Positions 24,280 through 34,680 of a stretch of 64,000 nucleotides of DNA are shown one piece after another. Below the pieces are notes generated by a model, which saw only the letters and a list, made by a program, of their open reading frames with translations, did not search any database and was not told the origin of the DNA. The first letter of the stretch is position 1, and each line of letters starts with the position of its first letter. The position numbers and the translations under genes were made by a program. The DNA comes from Salvator merianae (Eukaryota > Chordata > Lepidosauria > Squamata > Teiidae): NCBI GenBank assembly GCA_003586115.2, contig QVOM02000073.1, forward strand, positions 38,676,876 to 38,740,875, in the 5' to 3' direction.

Positions 24280-24500
24280 ACATGGTGCCTTGATGGTGCC
24301 ATGGGAGCTTTTGAAGGGTGCGAGGACCACACCTAAGACATCCCAATATAAATACTGTCAACAGTGCTTTTAATGGCAGAGCGGAAGAAAGCATTCTCAT
24401 AGTGCCTTCTCCTGCTCTGCTGCCATGCTGCTCCCACACCACTGTTTGTGCAAACTTAACCTTTTCCACATCTTTTGAGCTGATCAGCTTGACCCTAGTT
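24280..24500. repeat. Dispersed repeat, pair of 16680-16905
   Basis: Same block order and orientation as 16680-16905, including CTGTCAACAGTGC and CACTGTTTGTGC against CACTGCTTGTGC. Unnamed. Confidence 0.55.
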
Positions 24501-25129
24501 TTGGCCAACTTGCATGACCACTTCCTGTGCCTCCTAAAACAGTCCCTGGCAGAGATGTCAAAACTGGGGGAGCAAACTACACGCTTTCCACTCAAAGAGC
24601 AGGCAAATGAGGGCAGAGGCCGATAACTGTGTGCAGTTTTGATAGCAGGAAAGCGCTACAGTCATGTCAGTCGAAGCAGTTTGAACTATTTTATCAGAAG
24701 CACAAAGAACAATCACATACACCACTGCAAAACATCAAGCGTAATTAACATGCTCAAACACCAGCACAGCAGAAGGCACTTTTGGCATGGGATGGTTCAG
24801 AATACTGAATTAGGAGCTAAGAGTCAGCAGCACACACATCACAAAGAAAGTACACTGCCTAGCAGCCGGATAAATGGGTTTAGAATAAAACTAAAGTGCA
24901 CAGGAATTTATCTCTTTTGCAGAAGTGTTTCTGGATTACTCTGGAATCTTAGGGTCATAGACAGGTCAGAAATACAATGAAATAAATTATAGATATAAAA
25001 AAGTCTGCCTTCATGCTATGTGTTTGGCACTCTGCTCTTCCTTCTTCATACTTTTAAGATTTGAAGAAGCCATCTCGAATATAAGCGTTTTGAGAGTGTT
25101 GTCTCCTGTACTCCAGTTCAGTATACTGG
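24501..25129. other. Unassigned sequence
   Basis: No gene or repeat was recognised. Confidence 0.4.
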
Positions 25130-25300
25130 ATTATCAGGGAAAGGAAATCTCAGCTGCCTATGAGACTGAGGTCTGACAGTTCCCTTGCCAAGGATACAAA
25201 AGTGGTTTGCCACATCTTCTTCCAGGGAGACACCAGGGATTAAATCAGTAACCCTCCAGTCCGCAGGATGTTGCTCTACTAATGAGCCAGATTACATTTT
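25130..25300 (-). mobile_element. tRNA-derived SINE
   Basis: On the minus strand the head reads TGGCTCATTAGTAGAGC, a clear polymerase III A box, followed ~40 nt later by a degraded B box (GGGTTACTGATTTAATCCC). After the tRNA part come GTGTCTCCCTGG and GATGTGGCAAACCACTT, the body of a common squamate tRNA SINE. It is inactive, since the B box is broken by an insertion. Confidence 0.75.
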
Positions 25301-25359
25301 CTATTAGCAGGAGCAATTCACGTATTATACTGGTTGCTAAATTTGAGGCCTTTTGTCTT

Positions 25360-25450
25360 TCAAGGCTGAAGATACCTAGGAATTGCAGGCTGATTTGTAA
25401 CAGAGATGTTCCAGCCCCTTGATCATTTTGATTGCTCTTCTCTAGACTTA
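25360..25450 (-). mobile_element. CR1 LINE fragment
   Basis: The plus strand reads CAAGGCTGAAGA...CCTTGATCATTTTGATTGC. This is the reverse complement of the end of the CR1 RT frame and corresponds to 33138-33225 of the larger CR1. Confidence 0.7.
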
Positions 25451-25458
25451 TCTATCTT

Positions 25459-25520
25459 ACACACACACAAACACACACACACAGACACATACACACACAC
25501 AGAGGCACACACAGACATAT
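25459..25520. repeat. (CA)n microsatellite, interrupted
   Basis: CA dinucleotides with AAAC, AGAC and ATAC interruptions. Confidence 0.9.
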
Positions 25521-25805
25521 ATATAAATTTTATTACTTTACAGAATATAAAACTACCACATTACATTTAAATTATTTTGTTATTTTTTGTTATTATTATT
25601 ATTAGAAGTACATAAAATGTACATCAATCTCCCACATGGGTACACTTACATAGATAGTCATTTATTCTATAAACTGTTGACTTTTCACTGTCTTCTAAAG
25701 TTTCTCTTGTATTTCTTATTTCTTGTTCCTCTTGTTTTCTCTATTTCCTTCTTCTTCCAGCATGTCTTCTTTGATCTACTAGTCTTCAAACCCAGATACA
25801 TTACA
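25521..25805 (-). mobile_element. L1 LINE 3' end (old copy)
   Basis: The order is (TTATTATT)n, CTTGTATTTCTT, TTCTTGTTCCTCTTG, then CTTCAAACCCAG. It parallels the 3' UTR and last ORF2 codons of the L1 at 57138-58668, where CTTCAAATCCAGC encodes the terminal AGFEE. Only the tail remains. Confidence 0.65.
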
Positions 25806-25901
25806 TTTAAATTCTAAAAACGTAATAAATAGAATAGAAGAAAAAAAGAATAGGTGAAAAGTTGACTCTTTACCTTTGTAATGACTACCAATTACCACTT
25901 A

Positions 25902-27430
25902 GGACACGTTCTAACATGGCATTAAATCAGTTTATAGTCTGTCTTCAGTTCCCACTGACCCAATATGATTTTGCCTTTTTGTAGTTTTTCTGGACTAAAT
26001 TGCTGAATCAGGACTACTTTGCTTTCAGATTAAACGAGTCCTCAGCCTGTTTCAGATCATTAGCCCGTTTTACATTGTGATGTGAGAACATGCAAGTAGA
26101 CTGTTTGGGAGAGGACTGTACTTTTCTGAGGCATGCAGAAGGAGGGATCCCCATTTCCTGCCATCCAATGACAGACTTCATTGTGGGCGTTGTACTCAGG
26201 AGGTTGAGAACATCAGAATTGGGGTGGGAAGAGAGAAGAACACCTGGCATATATTGCCTTGTTTCTGCCATATTGTCCTCATTTGTGTTTTCAAACTGAT
26301 TTTTTTTACTGTTTGAATCACATTAAAAGAGGATTTTTAAAAACATTCCTTTTAAATCAGAATTTTACTTACTAGATAATAGTAGAGGGAAACCCTTTAC
26401 TGACTTTCTACAAAAATTAGAGAATGAGCTTCTTATCACTGGATTTGAAGAATAAAGATGAAAGAAGACAGGTCAGAAGAAGAAGGGAAACCAGGAAGGG
26501 CAAGAAACAAGAAATCTAGGAGAGATTTTTGAAGAAGGGGGGAAACCAAAATGTAATGAACAAGGGTTATCTATATGAACACACTCATTTGGGAGTAAGA
26601 TGTATGGGGTTTTTTGTGTGTTTTTTAAAGAGAACTTTTACACAAAACTGGCACTGTGCTTTAGCAGCTCTAGGGCAAATGGCACAGTACAGCTTTATTC
26701 AAGAATGTTGGGGGTATGTGCATGTTTGTGGTGTATGCCTCAACTGTACCTATTTGGGGATGCAGTCCTCTTACCCCAACAAATAACCCATGTCACTATC
26801 AATTTTGCCATTGGCACCAGACAACTACATAGTAGCACATGTGCCACTGTGGGTGTCTCAGGGAGAAGTGAGGCGGAGTCCTTTGCTGACCATGAACTTC
26901 ACTATCACGATAATGAACCCTCCCACAGAGCCTCTCCCTGCTTTTACTCTATACGGAAATTGCACAATTGTGCAAAAGTGCAATTGCAAAGGAACAGAAA
27001 TTGTGATCTGCCCTTTAAGAAGCTTAATTGTGTGGTCGATGTGGAATCAAAGTTCTGCTTGGGTGGATACAAGCTGGAGGGGGAGAAGGAGCAAACAGCA
27101 AATGACCAGTAATGCCATCAAAGGAATCCTTGTTCTGAGACAGCAGCGGGGAAATAAGGAGGGCGGAGTTTGACTTTCCTGCCCCTCTGAATTTAAGATT
27201 TGAATGTTGGGTCTGTAGCCAATGACTGACTGCACAGGGAAGGGAATTTGGTGAGGGGTGGAGACAGAAAGGTACAGTTTTTGCATGTCAAGCACAGGAA
27301 AAATGAGGTGTGAGAACAAGGAAGTCCGAACTGAGTCCATGTTATAGTGCCAATGTAGGAATGACTGAAACACATACTCAATCCTCTTTCTTCTCCAATA
27401 CAGATTAAATTTATGATGTGGGACGGTGCC
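25902..27430 (+). mobile_element. Composite DNA transposon, copy 2 (carries L1 tail)
   Basis: The left end GGACACGTTCTAACATGG and the right end (reverse complement GGCACCGTCCCACATCAT) are inverted. The flanking triplets are TTA and CTA, a slightly decayed 3-bp duplication. The left module is 25902-26320, the L1 tail 26325-26610, and the right module about 26615-27430. The right-end frame (27047-27373, minus, 108 codons) is open and ends VSTQAEL as in copies 1 and 4. No transposase was recognised. Confidence 0.75.
26325..26610 (+). pseudogene. Captured L1 ORF2/3' UTR tail with internal deletion
   Basis: It encodes relics of ORF2: the NIPFK block, then after a junction the DFLQKLENELLITGFEE block and stop, then L1 3' UTR. 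Compared with the L1 at 57138-58668, 196 bp (between 57396 and 57592 there) are missing. The junction falls on GGAAA (26388-26392), present at both break points. The copy at 37520-37755 has the identical junction. Confidence 0.85.
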
Positions 27431-27517
27431 CTAAGTCAGTTTCCATACTTGAGCATAAAACATTCTTGCTGCAGTGATCATATATTGTAGTAATATGTAC
27501 TATTTCTCCAAGGGTTT

Positions 27518-27535
27518 TGTGTGTGTGTGTGTGTG
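27518..27535. repeat. (GT)n, 8-9 units
   Basis: Short uninterrupted TG run. Confidence 0.9.
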
Positions 27536-27692
27536 CCATTTATTGCTCTAGGGTTGTTGTTATTATTAACACAACAAAACAGAGATAAAACTTTCAATCT
27601 TTACAACATAAGGAGCCAGCAAGGAACTTATCATGCGTAGGTGGGTATATGTGCCAGACCAGGGAAGTTTATATGTAATTGTCCTGTTTGAC

Positions 27693-27879
27693 CAGCAGTG
27701 GCCCGTGCCTTTAAGGGCGGGTCTTCACGCGAGTGCCATGGCCGTTCGTGGGGCCTCTGGGCCTCTGTACTGACACAGCAGGTCGGCAACCTGCTGTGTC
27801 AGTATGGAGGCACGGAGGCCCCGCAAACGGCCATGGCACTCATGTGAACACCCGCACTTAAAGGCACGGGCTGCCGCTG
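27693..27879. mobile_element. hAT foldback MITE, 187 bp, 8-bp TSD
   Basis: It starts CAGCAGTGGCCCGTGCC and ends GGCACGGGCTGCCGCTG. Almost the whole element is one hairpin: the arms run to ACCTGCTGTGTCAGTA at the centre near 27782-27797. CAG...CTG ends and flanking octamers TGTTTGAC / AGTTTGAC (7 of 8 matching) are diagnostic of hAT. GC-rich with retained CpGs. Confidence 0.88.
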
Positions 27880-28184
27880 AGTTTGACCCTATGTTATTTA
27901 ATTGTTCCAGAGAATCAGGAACAGAATCCATCCAGAATTTCACAGGATGGTAAGCTGGTGGGGAGAATGTGGACCTTGCTGGAATACAAGTCAGGAAAGG
28001 TTTCCATATAGTAAAGAAAATCACAATGTCTGTCTGACCTTGCATCTGACACATTTGAGCTGTGATGCTCTTGGAGTTTGCTAAAGTTAACCTATTTTCC
28101 CAGGTTTTTTTTTTAATCTGTCTGGCCCAGTATAAACATTTCTGGCTTCCATTGCATCTGTATTTTCAAATTTGTTTGTATAAC

Positions 28185-28395
28185 CAAATATATTTCACTC
28201 CAAAACATTTTTCTTTAGAACGGATCCACCACACATGATAAAAAGATTCCTCTTTTTTCTACCTTTCCAACAAACATTAGAGGCATCATTATACATCTTT
28301 CACAACTTTGTGGAGTCATATACCATCTGTACGTCATTTCATAAAAATCTTTTTGATAACAAATGGAAAATTTAAGATTAATAATCCACATTCAC
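28185..28395 (-). pseudogene. L1 ORF2 fragment (C-terminal cysteine region)
   Basis: The plus strand matches 57690-57860 of the larger L1 in order (CCACCACA(C/T)ATGATAAAAAG, then TTCCAACA, then CATCATTT). It covers the region encoding the YHMWW block. It is truncated at both ends and joined to a CR1 fragment at about 28400. Confidence 0.7.
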
Positions 28396-28399
28396 TCCC

Positions 28400-28800
28400 A
28401 TTGCTCCACCTTTCCCCATACCATACAGGATTTTACATACTTCAATCAGGTCCCCCCTTAAATGCCATCTTTCAAGGCTGAAAAGGCCTGACATTACTGC
28501 CTGATTTCATATGAGAGCTGTTCTAGGCCTTTTTCTGCATTTTTTCCAGTTCCACAATATCCTTTTTGAGGTGTGGTGACCAGAATTGTACACAATATTC
28601 CAAGTGTGGCCTCACCATAGATTTATAAAGAGGCACAACGACACTTACTGACTTATTTTCTATTCCATTCCTAATTACTCCTGGCATTGAACTTGCTTTG
28701 TTTTTTCTTTTTCTAACATATCAGATATTAAACCAATAAGAACAGATATTACACTTGATCTTAGCCAAAAGGCCGAGAAGCGATGACTTGCTTTGTTTTA
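28400..28800 (-). mobile_element. CR1 LINE fragment, interrupted by U2 retropseudogene
   Basis: The plus strand reads CACCTTTCCCCATACCATAC, TTTCAAGGCTGAAAAGGCC, TTGAGGTGTGGTGACCAGAATTG and GGCCTCACCATAGATTTATA. This is the reverse complement of the C-terminal RT part of CR1 and matches 33075-33390. It resumes for a few bases after the U2 insertion at 28785. Confidence 0.85.
28716..28784 (-). pseudogene. U2 snRNA retropseudogene, 5' ~69 nt only
   Basis: On the minus strand, from 28784 downwards, the sequence is ATCGCTTCTCGGCCTTTTGG, then CTAAGATCAAGTGTA and on through ATATCTG. This is the nearly exact 5' end of vertebrate U2 snRNA, including the branch-site recognition region (GTA(G/A)TA, one change here). 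Homology stops at about nt 69 and is replaced by an A-rich tail (TAGAAAAAGAAAA). The copy is flanked by 14-bp direct repeats ACTTGCTTTGTTTT (28691-28704 and 28786-28799), so it was inserted by retrotransposition. It lacks the Sm site and 3' stem-loops and cannot make a functional U2. Confidence 0.95.
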
Positions 28801-31800
28801 GACACCTTGATAAACCAAATCATAACTACTACTGCCTTCAAAAGAAATGTCATTTATTTTGCTAGTCCTTCTTCTGTGGAAACCTTTTCTTACACTGGTG
28901 CATTTATTTTGATCTGTATAAAAGGAGTATTTTTCAACTTTCTTCCCTAGCTTTCTGCTCATCGAACTTCCCAAAAACAAATTGTATGTTCCATTTGCTC
29001 CTAGGAATGCAAAATGAAAGGCAACATACAAACAAGTACATTCATTTAAAGAAAAAAATGTGTCTTTCCACACATTGTAAAAGAAGCAACAAGGATACGG
29101 ATTTTCAGGATGGTGGCCAGTACCACATGTTTTCACATGATATTCACAGCTGTCCTGGTTGTTAAGCAGGATACTGAGTGCCACCAATAGAGTGGTCTGG
29201 AATAGTCCAAAAATGTATTTTCCTGCAGTGAATTCAGATATATGAATACTCACATCCTAGTGGGCAGTCAGACAGCTGGAGCAGGCACTGTATGCCCCCT
29301 TCTGAGGATCAAACATGTTTTTTTTTCCTGCCAGTTCAGTCTGTGTTGCCCTTAACAAAAAGGGAGGCAGAGGAACGACTTCTGGTGTAGCAACTAAGCA
29401 AGCCATGTCAAGCATGGGACTAGACTCCTCTCAGGCCCATGGAGCTGGAGCTTTCCCAGCTGGTACATCTGCTCCAAGGGCTTTCCCAGCTCATATTTTT
29501 CTTAGGATTTTCATGGATCCTGGTACAGATTTTGTTTAATGCAGCTGCCCTTAGGAATAGGGAAGAGGGACACGCCACAAGTGCTGCCACAATGTTCACC
29601 ACCCACTCTCCTGGCCCCTTGTTCTTGCTGGACATTCCCCACTGCAATTTTCATCTGGATTCTTCTAAAGCAAGGTCCACATAACTGGATATCCAGCTTA
29701 TTCTGCTTAAACATAAGATACACAAATGTCACTTTATTCAGGTATCTGGAATTTTCTGAGGACCCCCCCCCCCGCGAGACTCTCCTGAATCTTCTGAAGG
29801 CATAATATTGGAGTGTTTCTAAGCCTTCCTTACAGCCTTAATATGGCTCCAAATTTTTGTGCTCTTGTTTTGCTGCCATAGTAAGACTCTAAGGAAGGTT
29901 TAGAAACGTTGTAATTAGTTTGCTTACAGCTTCTATTCAGTTATTTGAATCTCTGTATTTATGAAGGGACAGAAAGAAATATGCTAATTGTTTTGATTTC
30001 ATTGCTCTTTCCTTTGATTTTACTCTGAGAACATTTTATTTACTTTATTGGCTTGCCATTGCTTCTGGTTTTATCTTGTGTATTAATAAATCTGAATCCA
30101 TTTCACTTGAAGTTCTCCCTCCATTCCACCTGATACTCAAAGATTCAATGATCTGCTATGTTAGGGAGAACGAACTGAGCACACTGATTGGTGGGGAAGG
30201 TGGCACTGCCTTTAGGGCCATGCAAGTTGGTCAGCCAATCATAAGGGACCAATATCATAGCACAATCAGTCAATCACACAACTGCAGCCAGTCCCCAAGG
30301 AAGGCCCAAACTGGCAAGAGGATATTGGCTGCAATGTAAGCAGCCTCTGCCCACATTTAATGTGAATTTCCCTTGAAAATGAGTACAAATTAAAAATATA
30401 CAGATCTCTCTCTCTCTTTTTTGTAAAAATATGAATCTAATCTGCCTATCTGTAACTGCACCCTAGGATACAATTCTCCTCCTCCTCCTTTTTGCTGTCT
30501 TGCCTCCAAATGAAATCTCTACCCCCTACCTCTCATCCCATACAGGGATCAATTATTCAAACAAGTTAAAGATACAAACTATTTCATTACTGTTCTGGTT
30601 AAAAACAATGAACAAAATAAACATAAAGCTGTCCTTAAATTGAGGTTACCGTCTTAGACACATTTATCAGTTTTCTTGGCAATAATACAGAAAAAAAAAT
30701 CACTGTCTTCTTCCTGTAGAAACCTGGAGCTGTACTGGGGTCCTACTAAATGGAAAGCAGATATTCTATCACTCAGAGGTTAAAGCGCACACAGTCTTAA
30801 ACAATTTAACCAAGGATATAATTTATTAATGGGTAGGATCACACACGCTTGAGTTTCCTTTGATTTCTTATCACTTGATTGGACCATTGGTGACCGATAG
30901 CTGAAGGTGTGGACTGACTCTACTGAAAAATAAGGGGAAAATAAGAGAAATCCTCTCAGTCAAGCTCAGGGTTCGTGTACCTAGCATTCTGCTTCCAACC
31001 ACGGGGAGTCAAATGCTAAGTCCCCTTTTTTTGCAGATCATATCCAAAGACATTTGGCCTATGAATCTCACAGTTTTATTCAGCTCTTGTACTAATAAGA
31101 CGAGGATGGAAGGAAGCAACAGTAAGGTGTGAGTTGGGGGAGGGATGCAGAGTTGAGGGCACATCATATGTTTGAGTTCCTGATCCTAATCCTTGTGACT
31201 GATTGTGATTCAGAGCAGAACTAACTCAGTTATTAGACCCTCAAAACAATCTAAATGTAAACACATTTCAGCAGAGGTAGTTTGTATAATACGCTATACA
31301 CGAACTTCTCTCTTTTACCCAATTATTGTACATCAGAAATGCCTTTGACCTGCCGGCTCTACTCTTCACTTATCTCTTGCGGCCCCAGGTTCTCCTTTAC
31401 TACAGTGCTGCATGACAGAGATCTTTCTTTTCCCTCTCTTGAACTTCCTATGAGGTGACATGGAATTAATTCTTATCTGCCTTGCCACAGATGCGATGGG
31501 TCATACGAACAAGTTGTGACAAGTGAATGACATTTTGAATTGTTGCTGTCATTATGAAACGAACAGGGATGTGTAATTCGGTCCCCTAGTTTATCCCTCA
31601 CTCTTAGAACAGCCTGAATTTTTTCTCAAGCTACCAATTTCTCTTGATGGGTATCTGTGAGAAGACACAATGCATCATTATACCTTGGGACAGACCCAGT
31701 AATGTGGCCTAACAAGGAACATACTGTCGCTTGAATGACCCAGTGTTTTCTAGCTGTTGATAACTTAAAGGGTTACTTATTCTGCTATGTGGCTGCTGGC

Positions 31801-32136
31801 GTTCTTTGACCTCGTCCACCTGCAGAACTGGCATTTGAAGCAACCACTACCAGCCTATGCTAATTATGGTTTAATAATTACTTTACATTGAGATCCTACC
31901 TTTCTGTTGCCATTTGTTCTGGTCTTTGCTTACAAATAACTCTAGCTTTCCCCAGCAACAGTCAATGTGGATGAGGGTCACCAAGCAAGTCCTGTTGCAA
32001 ATGAAACACCCAGAATTTTCCAAGTCTTTATGGTTGTTAACCCTTTGCATCGCTACCCATTCCTGTCTTCCTTCCATTGCTCAGCATTTGATCCACTCAA
32101 GTAAGAAACTACAAAAATACAAAACTCACCAACTTA
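28801..32136. other. Largely unassigned, single-copy looking sequence
   Basis: No gene was recognised. A 151-codon open frame (28798-29253, minus) has no recognisable domain. C10 is at 29763-29772. CCAAT/ATTGG words occur at 30185-30280. About 31480-31860 is a conserved-noncoding candidate. Confidence 0.35.
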
Positions 32137-32632
32137 GGCCATTTCTGCACTCTCCCCCCCCCCTCCGACATATCCTAGAACAGAGAGGGATGCTCCATTC
32201 TGGGATACATAACCCACCCCACACTGGGGCAGATTGCTGATAGAGTGAGATAGGTCCATCTGCATTTCAGATGGCCCATGCTGTCCTGGCCCAGGCATAG
32301 CTTCCAAAGGCCAGGAATGTTTTGAACAAAAAGTTCCTGGCCTTCAGAATTTCTGGGAGGGCTCTTGGCAGTGCACCACATCTGATGCCACTTCCAGCAG
32401 CACTTCCTGGAGCACCACCAAAAAGGGTCCCTGTGGACCCACAAGTATGCCAATAGACCTAATTGTTGAGATCTACTGGTAGAGCAGGACAGGATGTCAT
32501 TTTGACATCCTCTGCTGCTCTCTTGCTTTTTCCAGTGCAGATGAGGCATTTTAGGATGGGCTTTATATATCCCACACTAGTATGTGGAAGGGAGGCCCCT
32601 GGACTCCTTCCTAGAATGCACTAATAGCTCTT
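32137..32632. mobile_element. Harbinger-like MITE (9416 family), decayed right end
   Basis: The left end GGCCATTTCTGCAC follows TTA (32134-32136). Internal blocks (CCAGGAATGTTTTGAACAAA, GTTCCTGGCCTT, GTGGAAGGGAGGCCC) match 34172-34680. The right terminus is eroded. Confidence 0.65.
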
Positions 32633-32654
32633 GCATAAATGGTTTCAGTCATAC

Positions 32655-33575
32655 GCATATAAGAACATAAGAGGAGCCCTGCTGGATCAGTCCACAGCCC
32701 ACCTAGCCAGCATCCTATTACATACAGTGGCCCACCAATTGCTTCTGGGCATTCTCAAGGAGGAGATGAAGGCAATAGCTTCACCTACTCTCAACTCTCT
32801 GCAAGTGGCCTTTAGTGGCATCCTGCCTGTCTCTCCAACCAAGAGGTGGTACCTAAGCATCAATTCTAGAAGGCGTTAAGACACCTGACCTCCATTGATT
32901 TGTCTAACCCTTTATAAAAGCTATCCAGGGTGGTTGCTGTCACCATAGTAAATTCCATAGACCAATGATCCTCTGGGTGAAAAAAAATACTTCCCCTTGT
33001 TGGTCCTAACTCTCCTGCCCATCAGCTTCATAGTGCCCCCTAATTCTAGTGCTGTGTGATAAGGATTTCTTTATCCACCTTTTTCACACCATACATGATT
33101 TTATAAACTTCAATTAGCTCACCTCTTAAATGCTGTTTTTCAAGGCTGAAGAGGCCTAGACATTGCAGTCTGATTTCATAAGGGAGGTATTCCACTCCCT
33201 TAATCATTTTGGTTGCCCTTTTCTGCACTTTTTCCCATTCCACAATATCCTTTCTGAGGTGTGGTGACCAGAATCATACACAATATTCCAAAAGTGGCCT
33301 CACCGTAGGTTTATAAAGAGGCAGAATAATGCTTGCCGATCTTCTATTCCCTTTCTAATTACCCCTAACATTGAATTTGGTTTTTTTTAACTGCTACTGC
33401 ATACTGGATTGACATCTTCATTGAACTGTCTGCCAGAGCCCCAAGATCCTTTTCCTGGTCTATCACAGAAAGCTGATCGAGTTTTAGGACTGGAACTCAC
33501 CATAGCCTCATAAAAGGAGAACCTACTTAGACTGCCTCGGGGAAAGGACTGCAATAACATAGCCTTTTTTTCTTC
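32655..33575 (-). pseudogene. CR1 LINE 3' part: RT C-terminus plus 3' UTR
   Basis: The minus-strand frame at 33046-33243 reads WEKVQKRATKMIKG and RLQCLGLFSLEKQHLRGELI. This is the highly conserved C-terminus of CR1 ORF2. Upstream coding sequence continues to about 33575 with the motif order of CR1 but broken frames. The 3' UTR runs down to AAGAACATAAGAGGAGCCC at 32655. Length ~920 bp; it is 5'-truncated as most CR1 copies are. Related pieces are at 15720, 25360 and 28400. Confidence 0.9.
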
Positions 33576-34171
33576 CTCCTCCACATAAAGCAGTGGTCAT
33601 CCTGAAACACATAAACATTCAACTAGGGAAGTTTTATAATTAGCATTGTTTCATCTAACAGGGGCCTAGCACAGAGAGCAGGTGTTTTCAAGAGAAGACT
33701 CTAGCATCTGCAGTCTGCAGAAAGAGGAAAGGGACAGTGCAGTACTGCTGAATAGAGATGAGGAAGAATGCTTAGTCACTGTGCTTAGATATGCAAAAAT
33801 ACAGTATTCCAGCTTTCTGGACATGTAGGCAAACTGAAATGCACATAGGTTGAGAAATTAATATTTCTCTGAATTTTGCGATGTACATCTGTAGTCAAAG
33901 AAATGTGTTTTACGGAATGCATTCTTTGGATAATGTTGGGTACAAAACTGTGCATAGTTGTGAACAGTCATTGTAAAACACATACTATGAAAAATTGCTT
34001 GCAAAAATGTGCTTGTGAGGCAAAAATGTGTACTAAAATGTACGTAGAACTTTGTTTTTTTCTTTTTATTATTATTTAAATTAGTATTAAAAGTAATACA
34101 AAAATTATAACAATTTTAGACAATAAACATTAATACTACCAACATATAATGCTGTCTCACCTCCAGCCTTA
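33576..34171. other. Unassigned sequence
   Basis: AT-rich; no gene or repeat recognised apart from local degenerate AAAATGTG repeats at 34000-34045. Confidence 0.4.
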
Positions 34172-34680
34172 GGACCTTTCGGCACTTACCTGGTCTGATC
34201 CGGCATAGTGTGGCAGTAATAGAGCAATCTGTTCTGAGGCTGGGACAGATCGCTCTGGGCTGGAAAGCACCATCTGTACAACGGCGCTGGTCCAGACCAT
34301 CCCCTGCAAGTTCAGAGCTAGCCAGCATGAGCTCTGAAGGCCAGGAACAAAAGTTCCTGGCCTTGGAAACTGAACCCATTTTAATGACACACTTACCAGG
34401 TGCACCACTGAAATGGGTGCCCTGGTAATCTTGCACATGGAGGCATGCCTCTGCATGCCTCCATATTCTAGACTAGGCCCTGCTAGTCCCCCAGTAAACC
34501 ATGATATTGAGGTTTACCAGTGATCCAGACCAAGGGCTCCTTGATCTGGATCATGCCCCATCCTCTGTGGATGAGGTGTAGCAGCAGTGGGCGGGGCCTC
34601 CCACATTCCACATTAACATGTGGAAGAGAGGCCCATAGTTGCCTTTCTGAGGCCCTTAGTCTAGAATGAAAACAATATTT
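34172..34680. mobile_element. Harbinger-like MITE (9416 family)
   Basis: The left end GGACCTTTCGGCACTTACC follows TTA. Internal modules (GTTCCTGGCCTTGGAA, CACTGAAATGGGTGCCCTGG, GGTTTACCAGTGATCCAGA) are shared with 54355-54655, and GGGCCTCC with 9416. The right end is uncertain: GAGGCCC followed by TTA at 34656 is one candidate, but alignment to relatives suggests it extends to about 34680. Confidence 0.7.

Noticed and set aside
26600..27112. 170-codon open frame on plus strand
   Set aside because: Lies in the right module of the composite transposon and is not kept open in the other copies in this frame.
28798..29253. 151-codon open frame on minus strand
   Set aside because: No recognisable domain or signal; it begins in sequence next to a CR1/U2 junction and has no homologue I recognise. 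Length is compatible with chance in AT-rich DNA.
34651..34658. GGCCC+TTA taken as the clean right end of the 34172 MITE
   Set aside because: Alignment with relatives at 32137 and 9416 suggests this GAGGCCC is an internal block, so the matching TTA may be coincidence.
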